Assembly: GCA_034509425.1 (NCBI GenBank) | Contig: JAVTVJ010001725.1 | Span: 62,001 to 126,000 of the forward strand | Direction: 5' to 3' | DNA from: Eopsaltria australis | Taxonomy: Eukaryota; Chordata; Aves; Passeriformes; Petroicidae | Length of the DNA stretch: 64,000 nucleotides | Shown: one piece after another, positions 18,517 to 27,642 of the stretch | How the letters are laid out: each line of letters begins with the position of its first letter | How positions within the stretch are numbered: position 1 is the stretch's first letter | The notes under the pieces: model-generated | Told to the model about the DNA's origin: nothing | Database searches by the model: none | Seen by the model: only the letters and a program-made list of their open reading frames with translations | Translations under genes and position numbers: made by a program

Positions 18517-21500
18517 AGGGGCCCTGCCTCTAGCCAAGAAGAGGCACGGAAAAATCAAGTCTTTTGGACAGTGTGGATCCGATGGCCTGGCACATCAGCA
18601 CCACAAAAAAATGAAACATTAGTTGATACTGGTGCGCAGTGTACCTTAATTCCATCAAGACATGTGGGGGCAGAACCTGTTTCTATTGCCGGGGTGACAG
18701 GGGGATCACAGCAATTAACTTTGTTGGAAGCCAAGGTGAGCCTGACTGAGAAAGAGTGGCAGAAACACCCCATTGTGACTGGTCCAGAGGCCCCATGTAT
18801 TCTGGGCATAGACTTCCTCCGGAATAGCTATTAGAAAGACCCAAAGGGACTCAGGTGGGCTTTCGGAATAGCGGCTGTAGAGGCAGAGAGCATCAAGCAA
18901 CTGAACACCTTGCCTAGACTATCGGAAAATCCAAATGCAGTGGGGCTCCTGAGAGTAAAAGAGCAACAAGTGCCAATTGCCACCTCGACAGTACACCGCC
19001 GGCAGTACCGGACGAATCGAGACGCCGTGATCCCCATCCACAAGATGATCCGCAACCTGGAAAGCCAAGGAGTAGTTAGTAAAGCCCACTCACCCTTCAA
19101 CAGCCCCATCTGGCCTGTGCGCAAGTCTGACGGGGAATGGAGATTGACTGTAGACTATCGTGGCCTGAATGAAGTGACTCCACCATTGAGTGCTGCCGTG
19201 CCAGACATGCTGGAGCTCCAGTACGAGCTGGAGTCCAAGGCAGCAAAATGGTATGCCACCATTGACATCGCCAATGCATTCTTCTCCATCCCTCTGGCAG
19301 CGGAGTGCAGGCCTCAGTTCGCCTTCACCTGGAGGGGTGTGCAATATACCTGGAATCGGTTACCCCAGGAGTGGAGGCACATCCCCACGATCTGCCATGG
19401 ATTGATCCAGGCTGCACTGGAAAAGGGTGAAGCTCCAGAGCATCTCCAATACATCGATGACATCATTGTGTGGGGGAACACAGCAGCAGAAGTATTTGAG
19501 AAAGGAGAGAAGATCATCATGATCCTCCTGGAAGCCGGTTTTGCCATCAAGAAAAGCAAAGTCAAGAGACCTGCTCGAGAGATCCAGTTCCTGGGGGTCA
19601 AATGGCAAGATGGATGGTGCCAGATTCCCACGGAGGTCATCAATAAGATCACTGCGATGTCTCCGCCAACTAACAAAAAGGAAAAACTCAAGCTTTCCTA
19701 GGAGCCATAGGTTTTTGGAGGATGCACATTCCAGAGTACAGCCAGATTGTGAGCCCTCTCTACCTGGTCACCCGCAAGAAGAACGATTTTCACTAGGGCC
19801 CTGAACAGCAACAAGCGTTTGCCCAGATCAAGCAAGAGATCGCTCATGCAGTCGCGCTTGGCCCAGTGAGGATGAGACCAGAGGTGAAGAATTTGCTTTA
19901 TTCTGCAGCCGGGAACAATGGCTTGTCCTAGAGCCTTTGGCAGAAGGTACCTAGAGAGACTCGAAGCCGACCGCTGGGATTCTAGAGCCAGAGTTACAGA
20001 GGGTCCGAAGCCAACTACACCTCCACAGAAAAGGAAATCTTGGCCGCCTATGAAGGAGTTCAAGCCGCCTCGAGGTAATTGGCACTGAAGCACAACACCT
20101 GGCACCTCGACTACCAGTGCTGGGGTGGATGTTTAAAGGAAAGGCTCCCTCTACCCACCACGCCACCGATGCCACATGGAGTTAGTGGATCGCACTTATC
20201 ACACAGCGCGCCCGCATTGGAAATCCGAACCGCCCTGGGATCCTAGAAATAATTACGAACTGGCCAGAAGGTGAGAGTTTTGGTCTCACTGATGAAGAGG
20301 AGCAAGAACAAGTGACCCGAGCTGAGGAGGCTCCACCATATAATCAACTGCTAGATGAAGAAAAGTGCTACGCCCTTTTCACTGATAGTTCCTGTCGCAT
20401 CATAGGGATGAACCGGAAGTGGAAAGCAGCTGTGTGGAGCCCCACACGACAGGTTGCAGAAGCCACTAAAGGAGAAGGTGGGTCGAGCCAATTTGCTGAA
20501 CTCAAAGCTGTTCAGCTGGCCCTGGACATTGCTGAGAGAGAGAAGTAGCCAAAGCTCTATCTCTACACCGATTTGTGGATGGTAGCCAATGCTGTATAGG
20601 GTTGGATGAAAAGGTGGAAAAAGGCCAACTGGCAGCGTAGAGGAAAGCCAATCTGGGCAGCTGATGAATAGAAAGACATTGCCACTCAGGTAGAGAAGCT
20701 ACCCGGTAAGGTCCGCCATGTAGACGCTCATGTCCCTAAGAGCCAAGCTAACGAAGAACACCAGAACAACAAGCAGGTAGATCACGCCGCAAAGATAGAA
20801 GTAGCACAGATAGATTTAGACTGGCAACACAAAGGGGAGATGTTCCTAGCCCGATGGGCCCATGATGCCTCAGGCCACCAGGGCAGAGATGCCACCTATA
20901 AGTGGGCACGAGACCGAGGAGTGGACCTAACCATGGACAGCATCTCCCAAGTGATCCATGATTGTGAGACGTGCGCCGCGATCAAACAGGCCAAGCAAGT
21001 AAAGCCTCTATGGTATAGTGGACGGTAGTCCAAATACAAGTATAGAGAAGCTTGACAGATTGATTACATCACACTGCCCCAAACCCGCCAAGGCAAACGC
21101 TACGTTCTCACAATGGTAGAAGCCACCACAGGATGGCTAGAGACCTACCCTGTGCCTCATGCCACTGCCCGGAACACCATCCTGGGCCTCGAAAAACAAG
21201 TTCTTTGGAGACATGGTATCCCCGAGAGAATTGAAACAGACAATGGGACTCACTTCAAAAATAGCCTTATAAACACCTGGGCTAGGGAACATGGCATCGA
21301 GTGGGTGTACCATATCCCTTATCATGCACCAGCAGCTGACAAAGTTGAATGGTACAATAGCCTGCTCAAAACCACCTTGAAAGCACTGAGTAGGAGGACG
21401 TTCAAGAACTGAGAGACTAATTTGGCAAAGGCCACATGGTTAGTGAACACCCGAGGTTCCTCCAGCCGGGCCGGGCCTGCCCACTCTGACCCCTTGCGAA

Positions 21501-21697
21501 CAACAGATAGAGATAAAGTTCCAGTAGTACACATGAGAGGTATGCTAAGAAAGACTGTTTGGGTAAACTCTGCCTCAAGTAAAAACAATCCCATCCGGGA
21601 GGTTGTCTTTGCTCAAGGACCGGGCTGCACCTGGTAGGTGATGCAAAGGAATGGAGAGACCCAATGCATACCTCAAGGAGATCGTGTTTTAGGGTGA
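18517..21697 (+). pseudogene. pol: Provirus V pro-pol, riddled with TAG/TGA stops
   Basis: The protease (Leu-Val-Asp-Thr-Gly-Ala-Gln near 18,620) is in the gag frame, just after TAG 18,514. The reverse transcriptase has Ile-Asp-Ile-Ala-Asn-Ala-Phe, a changed Leu-Pro-Gln-Glu (Gly in A) and Tyr-Ile-Asp-Asp near 19,450. RNase H has Phe-Thr-Asp-Ser-Ser near 20,378 (normally Asp-Gly-Ser). Integrase has His-X4-His...Cys-Glu-Thr-Cys, Gln-Ile-Asp-Tyr, Glu-Thr-Asp-Asn-Gly and Asp-Lys-Val-Glu-Trp. One-base frameshifts lie near 19,690 and 20,070. In-frame stops: TAG at 18,832, 19,794, 19,929, 19,983, 20,183, 20,546, 20,597, 20,669, 21,026 and 21,635; TGA at 21,053, 21,410 and 21,695. Most lie where a Trp is expected. 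There is no TAA other than one caused by a frameshift. No env follows. Confidence 0.9.
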
Positions 21698-21781
21698 ACT
21701 ACTTATGACACTGTGCTTGTATCTGTATCTGCATGTATGTATATACCTCGAAAGTTTAAATTTGATGTAAGGTGTTTGCAT

Positions 21782-21805
21782 GGGAAAAAAATTCGGGGTG
21801 GAGAA
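21782..21805 (+). other. Polypurine tract of provirus V
   Basis: A purine-rich run (GGGAAAAAAATTCGGGG then TGGAGAA) ending directly at the TG of the 3' LTR. It primes plus-strand DNA synthesis in retroviruses. Confidence 0.75.
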
Positions 21806-22683
21806 TGTTGAAGGTTAGATCTAGTTCTTTTCCTCAGGAATTTTTCTCCCATGGGTTACTAGGACACAAATGACTGGGTACTTAAGAGAAACAAAGCACA
21901 AGGCTAGAGCCTTTCTCCTTGCCAGGGTGGGGCAAAATTGCCCCTCATAGAAGCAGAGCCTGGCAACTCGAGATTTAGAGAGACTGAAAAGCAAGGGCAG
22001 GGGGGAAGTCACGCTCTCTTGCTCGGGACCCTCGGAGCTGGACGGTCGGAGCTGCTGTCTGCTGAACCCACGGCCCCTGAGAAGCCAGCGCGGAGCTGCC
22101 GGTCTGTCTGCTGTGAGTCTCTGCCCTCTGCCCCATCCGGAGCTGACCTGCCTGCCACCGGCCCGCTCTGAGTTTTTTCTCCGCTACATCGTAGCGGGGT
22201 TTTTTCCCTGCACGCAGAGACCCCTTACCGTCCCAGCTCCCTGTGTCCGGGAATCCTGCTGCGGCACCGACACCAGCTGCCCACCCCCCCCCGGGAGTCT
22301 GTAGAGCAAGGGCTCTTCTCCATCCCTCTGTGCTTCAGGCAGTCGCCATTCGCCGTGTGCTACCTGAGCTCACGCCGGACCGCCCCCTGCAGCCACCGGG
22401 GAATCATCACACCCAGAGCGCCCCTGCAGGCTGTGACTGGAACTGCACCAGCAGGCTGCCACTGGGTTTCTGGTTCTGTTTATTGGTTAACGTTATAGTT
22501 GTTGTTATTTGTCATCGTTGTTTTAGATATTAGTAAAGAACTGTTATTCCTATTTCCATATCTTTGCCTGAGAGCCTCTTGATTTCAAATTTATAATAAT
22601 TCGGAAAAAGAGGGGTTACAGTTTCCCATTCCAAAGGAGGCTCCTGCCTTCCTTAACAGACACCTGTCCTTCAAACCAAAACA
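21806..22683 (+). repeat. 3' LTR of provirus V (878 bp)
   Basis: This is the same as the 5' LTR except at six positions: one T/C near base 26, one G/A, one A/G and one G/C within the first 130 bp, and GG to AA in the last five bases (ending CCAAAACA). Relative to the solo copies, the G/A site and both bases of the AA are G-to-A changes in this LTR. The CCAGC repeat follows at 22,684-22,688. Confidence 0.95.
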
Positions 22684-23098
22684 CCAGCAGCAAAGAGAAA
22701 CAGAAAAATTATCACCTATAGAGCGCCTTTGTAAAGCTCTTTTTATCTTCAACTTTTTAAACAATTCATTCGCTGAACCTGTCCCCCCCGTGTTTCGGCA
22801 TTTTTCTAATTCGACTCAAGCCAAATTAAAGGAACAACCGCAAGTGCTGGTTAAGGATCTTGAAAGTGGACAAGTAAAAGGGCCCTTTCGACTTATTGTT
22901 TGGGGAAGAGGGTATGCTTGTGTTTCTACCTCAGCAGGACCCATGTGGGTACCAGCGCGTAACATCAAACCCTGTCGAGAAGCAAGCCCTGAAAACAGTG
23001 ATGCAGACAAACAAGAAGAGCAAGACAAAGCAGCGTGGAAGAGAAGATGCCGCAAGGATAAAGACAGAGATCCACCGAAGCGACGAAACAGTTTTTAA
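22684..23098 (+). pseudogene. pol: Provirus D integrase, C-terminal part
   Basis: This continues the integrase split by V, in the same frame, to TAA 23,096-23,098. It contains the class II integrase DNA-binding domain: Gly-Pro-Phe-Arg-Leu-Ile-Val-Trp-Gly-Arg-Gly-Tyr-Ala and Trp-Val-Pro-Ala-Arg-Asn. A basic, charged tail follows. No further stop is seen in this part. The env start lies about 200 bp downstream. Confidence 0.88.
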
Positions 23099-23295
23099 CC
23101 CCCTGTCTTTTCAGAGTTTTCCCCCCAGATGTTTCCCTAATGTGTTTCCCAAACCTAACCCTATCCCGGTGGGGGGAAGAGAAAAAATGAGAAATGCTTT
23201 TATTAAGTAGTTAAGTTCTAAAATTACCCATTACCCTAATGTGTGTTCCCTTTCCGTTAAGGAAGGAAACTCTGAACCCCCAGAGAACCCGGAAG

Positions 23296-24525
23296 ATGGA
23301 GACAACTCACCTCTCTCTGTGGCTGTTAGCCCTCGCCTTTTCAGGAGTGTCCCCATGGCTCGCTCAACAGCCAAAGGAAAATGTGTGGGTGACACTAGCA
23401 AAAGTATTAAAGCAAGACAGCATGTGCCTCAGTTTAGATAGTGCATCTAACCCCATGTCAACGTGCCTGGTCGGAGTCCCTGGGGACTCCAGAGAGGTCA
23501 AAGCTATGGGCAAAGGAACTCACCCAGCCCATAGCTGGGACAGATGGATGAGGACCCTTCCTCATGCGAGCTCCAAACCCCAAGAGTTAGACTTGTTGGG
23601 GTCAGCCAAACCACACTATTGCACTCACTTTAGCACCGTATATGATTGGCAAGATTCTCCCTCCCGAAAGAGAGGACCATACAAAGATGTCTCATCAATT
23701 GATAAAAGGTCTTACTCAGATTCCCTATGGTGTAATGATACTGAAATCACATGGTCCAACTCCATCAAAGATCCCAGAGTGCTCCCTAACGGGGTATTCC
23801 TCATCTGTGGAGACCGAGTATGGGCCGGAATACCTTCTCGTCTTAAAGGGGGTCCTTGCACTCTTAGAAAGCTTACCCTACTGGCACCTGACAAAACGCA
23901 AATCCTGAATTGGCAGAACAAATCCCAATTGGCATGACACAAAAGGCAAATCCAGGATTTGGACCCAAATTGTGACAGTGAAGTCGTCATTTGGTCATTT
24001 TCAAAAAGGGTGGCTGCCTCTCTTTTTCCACCCGGGGCAGCTGCAGCGAAAGTTCTCGGTGAGCTTTCTCACCTAGAGTGCTGGCTGGGTAAGCAAGCCA
24101 ATCTGACCTCGAGTGCTCTGACACAGCTCCTAGAAGATGAAGAAGCCACTAGGCAAGCAACGCTCCAGAACCGAGCAGCTATTGACTTCCTCTTACTGGC
24201 CCACGGGCATGGGTGTGAAGAGTTTGAAGGCATGTGCTGCTTGAACTTATCCTCCAAGAGCCAAAGCATCCGCAAAACTCTCCAACAAATGAAAGATCAA
24301 CTTCACCAGCTGAAGACAGAAGGCAGAGATTGGCTGGACCTCTTGATGGACCAGTGGGGACTTTCAGGGTGGGGGGTCAGAATCCTCCACTCAATTCTGT
24401 GGGTGTTACTAACAATTGTCATTACCTTGTGTGTTCTCACTTGTGTTAAAAATCTTTTGTTATCCTTCATCCAACGGGCCTTTTTAGGAAAAAGAGAAGG
24501 GGGAGATGTAGCTGTGATGCCTTAG
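23296..24525 (+). pseudogene. env: Provirus D env, alpharetrovirus-like, one TGA stop
   Basis: This is an envelope glycoprotein, in one frame from ATG 23,296 (Met-Glu-Thr-Thr, then the hydrophobic signal Leu-Ser-Leu-Trp-Leu-Leu-Ala-Leu-Ala) to TAG 24,523-24,525. A single TGA at 23,935-23,937 stands just before His-Lys-Arg, that is within the expected furin site between the surface and transmembrane subunits; a CpG change from CGA is the simplest origin. The surface part is about 213 residues, short for the family. The transmembrane part has the Leu-Gln-Asn-Arg-Ala-Ala-Ile-Asp-Phe block, the CX6CC motif (Cys-Glu-Glu-Phe-Glu-Gly-Met-Cys-Cys near 24,214-24,240) and a membrane helix near residues 360-385. 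This pattern is that of avian alpharetroviruses. The last four codons run into the next LTR. Confidence 0.85.
24486..24514 (+). other. Polypurine tract and 8-bp stub of the 3' LTR of provirus D
   Basis: A purine run (AGGAAAAAGAGAAGGGGGAGA compressed into 24,486-24,506) is followed by TGTAGCTG, the same eight bases that start the 5' LTR of D at 9,169. Then element C begins. The rest of the 3' LTR of D is missing from the window. Confidence 0.7.
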
Positions 24526-24943
24526 GTTTTAACTTCTTATTTTTTTACATCAAGACTGCTCTAAAACTCCATAAATTGTCATCTAGTGTTCTGTTACTGT
24601 CATTTAGACGAAACAATTTCTCTCGGGGCTGGAGTTTCAAGGGCATACTGTTTTTTCCAAAAGCCCAAAATGTAAACACCCATGGACAGCAGCGAAGAGA
24701 AGAAGGGAACAAGCTGGGGATGGGACTTCAAGACCCGAAACTGTAATTGGACAATGGGTTTCTGATATGCAGATGAACCAAAGGTATATCTGTCCCAAAA
24801 ACACGTGCTAGGTGTCCATTTTTGGGTGTAGTCTCTGAGAGACTCTTGCATGGCCCAAAGTGTACCTTGTTTTAATAAATACTTCTTTTATTCTCTTAAC
24901 TCTGTCCAGCCTCTGTTTCAGGTCAGCCTTTTGTAAGGCATCA
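24515..24943 (+). repeat. 5' LTR of gammaretrovirus-like provirus C (429 bp)
   Basis: Starts TGATGCCTTA and ends TAAGGCATCA, a perfect 10-bp inverted repeat. AATAAA lies at 24,874-24,879. The 3' copy at 31,363 differs by four substitutions, an 8-bp tandem duplication and a 1-bp gap, so C is young. Confidence 0.93.
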
Positions 24944-24947
24944 GAAT

Positions 24948-24965
24948 TGGCGACTCTGGTGGGAC
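24948..24965 (+). other. Primer-binding site of provirus C
   Basis: TGGCGACTCTGGTGGGAC, four bases after the LTR. It starts with the invariant TGG. It resembles the end of tRNA-Ser (first seven bases TGGCGAC, about 13 of 18 overall by memory), but the match is not good enough to be sure. Confidence 0.6.
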
Positions 24966-25435
24966 GGGAGGCTTCTGAAAAACCCCTGGACCCCAGAGGA
25001 GATCCAGCCCCCGCCCCCACCCCCACTCTTCACCAGCACGGGAAGAGGAGGCTTCGACCACAGTCCAGACGGTATCAGAGCCGAAGGATCCTTGGACCTG
25101 ACTCAGAGGCACGTGAGTAACGGAATAAAAGCAGTATTCTGTTTGTTTTAGTCTGTGAGGGAGGGGGTCAAGAGATCGTTGATCTCTTAGAATTTGTTTA
25201 GCATCTTTGGGGCTCAATAAAGTGTCCCAAGGGGGCTGTGGCATACTTGCCACTTCCCCCTCTGTTGTTTTAGCTCGTGAGAGCTTAGTGCTGCAGCAGC
25301 AGCAATTTGGCTTGGAGCCAAGGGTGGGGCAGTGGCTTAAGCTGCTGCCTGCTGGTACCAAGCTCGGGAGTTCGAATCCCCCTCCTACTTGTTTGCCTTG
25401 CCACCTGCTTAGTGTATCATTTATAACTACTCACG
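24966..25435 (+). other. Leader of provirus C, with splice donor
   Basis: A 470-bp untranslated leader. GTGAGT at 25,113-25,118 is a good splice-donor candidate, although no env remains to be spliced to. A CTCAATAAAGTG at about 25,214 repeats the poly(A)-signal motif seen in element B LTRs. The tRNA-like 70-mer (25,321-25,390) lies near the end. Confidence 0.6.
25321..25390 (+). other. tRNA-like sequence in the leader of provirus C
   Basis: The 70 bases can be drawn as a cloverleaf: acceptor pairs 25,321-25,327 with 25,83-89 of the same line (25,383-25,389; three Watson-Crick, two wobble); D stem GCAG/CTGC (perfect) with a GG-containing loop; anticodon stem 4 of 5 pairs, loop CTGGTAC with U at position 33 and GGT in the anticodon place; T stem 4 of 5 pairs with loop TTCGAAT. 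GTTCGAATCC is a near-perfect Pol III B box, and GGCAGTGGC resembles an A box. The variable loop is only two bases. It is probably a decayed tRNA or tRNA-derived SINE head captured by the virus, not an active gene. Confidence 0.55.
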
Positions 25436-27642
25436 ATGGGTTGCAACTTTTCTTGTTCAGATGATGCTCAAATACCTAAGGATTCACCATTAGGTCTAGT
25501 CTTAGAAAACTGGCAAAAATTAACCGGGACGAGCAAACAGTTTACAAAACCTGAGATTATACGGTTGTCTAAAACCATTTGGCCAACTTTTAATTTAAAA
25601 GACAATCAAAGGTGGCCTAAACTTGGTAGCTTGGATGAAGAACTGATACTGGATTTAAAATCCCGCCTGTGTGAACAGCACTACTTCCAAGAAACTGAGT
25701 ATTTGAGATTCTTTTTAGTTATAGCACAAGATGAGCAGCTGCAGAAACCTAAATCACAGTATGTGTTGTTCTTAAGGAAAAAAGAGAAAAAGAGTGAAGG
25801 GGAACCGCCCATATTAAATCCGGTGTGCAGTAATAAAGACGAAGCAGAGTCAGATCTAGTAGCACCGGCACTAAGAGCTAATCCAGCGCCGGCCCCGGGG
25901 GGGGCCCAGCCGCGGCCGGCCCAGGGGCTGCTCTAGCCCCGGCGGGGGGGGAGCCCAGGCCCAGGCCGTTCCGGGTGCGCAAGCAGCGGCGGCGCCGGCG
26001 GCGCCGGCCGCCCCTGCTCCCCCCGCCATGTCTGCCCCGCCGGTGCCCGCGTCTTCTGCGCACGCGCACGCCGCGACCGCCCCAGCCCCGCCCCCTCTAC
26101 AATCCGGGGCAGGGGAGGGGGAGAGGGGAGTCGCAGCTTCCACAGAATCCCTGTCAGTGAAGAAGGAAGAATACTGCCTTTGCCGATCGAAGAAGATGCA
26201 GGCCCCTGTGCCGCCTCCCCCTTGGGAGCCGGAGCCGCCTGCGCTTTGCCCCTGCTTTCAGGAAGCCTCCCCCTTCTTCGCAACCCCGCGCGCGCCTTGG
26301 TGGGAGGGGCCAGGGGGAGGGGAATGCCAGCGGGTGCAGCCAACGGCACCACCCCTGGAGGTGGGGCCGAGGGGCAGAGCTTTCTACCGAGAGGGCAGAG
26401 AGGGGACCTCCTACAGGGAGAGCCGAGCCCCTCCCGCTCTCAGGCCTGTGAGCTGCCATAGCAACGTCGCGCGCCGAGGAGCTGGCTCAGGGGATGACGT
26501 CATCAAAGCAAGCGACCCGGCCGTAAGCGCTGTACGCCGCAGCAGATCTTGGGCTGCGATTCCTAAGATTAGAACTGATCCAGGTAAATTTAACACAGCT
26601 GATTCACAATCGGATAGCTCTCCCTCTGATAGCTCTTCTGAAGAGGAAGATGAAATCTTAGCTGCCCTAAGCAGGCGAAGGAAGGGAAGGATAGCCCGAA
26701 GGGCCATACGAGAACGCAGTCCTGTGGCAAAACGTACTAGATCAAAAAAGGAAAAAAGAGAAGAACCAGTTCTACAAGCCCCATTACGGCAAGCAGTTGG
26801 CAACCAAGGGCCAATATATGTAAAGGTTCCATACTCCCTTATTGAGTTGGAACAGTGGAAAACCACTGTAGGACAGTATAAAGAAAACCCAGATAAGGTT
26901 GCCAAGCTAGTGGATAGAGCTATTAGCACACAAAACCCTGACTGGACAGATCTGAACTCTATGTTAGATACATTGCTTGATCCCACTGAAAGGCAAATGG
27001 TTAATAATGCTATTACAACATCGTTAGAATCAGGCATAGCAAATGGATCGATCCAAGGTACGGTTGCTGAAATATATCCTTTAAGTGATCCTAACTGGGA
27101 TCCAAACATCCCAGAGCAGATGGCAAGACTAAAACGGTATCAAAATCTCATAGTATATGGGTTAAAACATGGGGTCCCTAAAGCTCTAAATTGGTCAAAG
27201 CTTTACGCAGTACAGCAAAACTATGACGAATCACCCACTGATTTTTTTAATAGGTTGAGAGAAACTGCTATCAAATATACAAGTCTAGATCCTGATTCAG
27301 CTGATGGAAAAGCACACCTAGTCCTCTTGTTTATGGGTCAAGCAGCAGATGATATAAGAAGGAAGCTACAGAAGTTAGAGGGGGTTCGAGACATAGATAG
27401 AATGCTAGAAGTAGCCTGGAGAGTATATCGAGACAGGGGCTCAAATGAAGGAGTTAGACGGCAACCTAGCAAAAAGACAATCCAAGAAAAGTCATCCAAA
27501 AAAAACTTCCCCTACAGACAAAGATCAGTGTGCCTATTGTAAAAAGTGGGGACATTGGAAAAATGATTGTCCCGTGTTGAAGCAAAAGTCCCCAGTTCCC
27601 CAGCTCCCGATCGAACAAGGCTCGGGTTCATGCTCAGAATGA
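25436..27642 (+). pseudogene. gag: Provirus C gag (gammaretrovirus-like, two frameshifts)
   Basis: This starts at ATG 25,436 with Met-Gly-Cys, a myristoylation signal. The matrix-like first 167 codons are in frame 2 and end at 25,936. The GC-rich part contains runs of 7-8 G or C that probably caused the first frameshift. The next frame (to 27,542) codes an acidic Ser-rich stretch, a basic patch, and capsid with Tyr-Ser-Leu-Ile-Glu-Leu-Glu-Gln-Trp-Lys at its start and Glu-Ser-Pro-Thr-Asp-Phe-Phe-Asn-Arg-Leu (major-homology-like). A second shift at the run of eight A (about 27,497-27,504) leads to nucleocapsid with one knuckle, Cys-Ala-Tyr-Cys...His...Cys, and TGA 27,640-27,642. Pol follows in the same frame, so that TGA is likely the readthrough stop. 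Confidence 0.85.
25875..26460 (+). other. GC-rich Pro/Ala-coding segment in gag of C
   Basis: About 590 bp of very GC- and CpG-rich sequence inside gag, with several homopolymer runs (for example eight G near 25,897 and 25,944) and long spurious frames on both strands. It codes mainly Pro, Ala, Gly and Arg. It resembles in composition the segment at 10,378-11,350 of the unrelated provirus D. Confidence 0.8.

Larger units (their letters stand above)
15468..22683 (+). mobile_element. Provirus V: complete ERVL-type endogenous retrovirus, 7.2 kb
   Basis: A full proviral structure: LTR, Lys-type primer-binding site, gag, pol, polypurine tract, LTR, no env. It is flanked by perfect CCAGC repeats and sits inside the integrase of provirus D. 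LTR divergence is about 0.7%, so insertion is recent (order of one to a few million years at ordinary avian rates). Despite this, gag-pol has 14 in-frame stops and about two frameshifts, far more than post-insertion drift would give. The lack of env fits the ERVL class. Confidence 0.95.

Noticed and set aside
23296..24525. A domesticated, working envelope (syncytin-like)
   Set aside because: An in-frame TGA at the cleavage site and a short surface subunit make a working protein unlikely.
24515..24943. This LTR as the 3' LTR of provirus D
   Set aside because: It pairs with the LTR at 31,363 and shares the 10-bp inverted ends with it, while the D LTR starts TGTAGCTG. It belongs to C.
25321..25390. 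Functional tRNA-Thr gene
   Set aside because: Two mispaired acceptor positions, a two-base variable loop and the position inside a provirus leader argue against a working tRNA gene. Kept only as tRNA-like.
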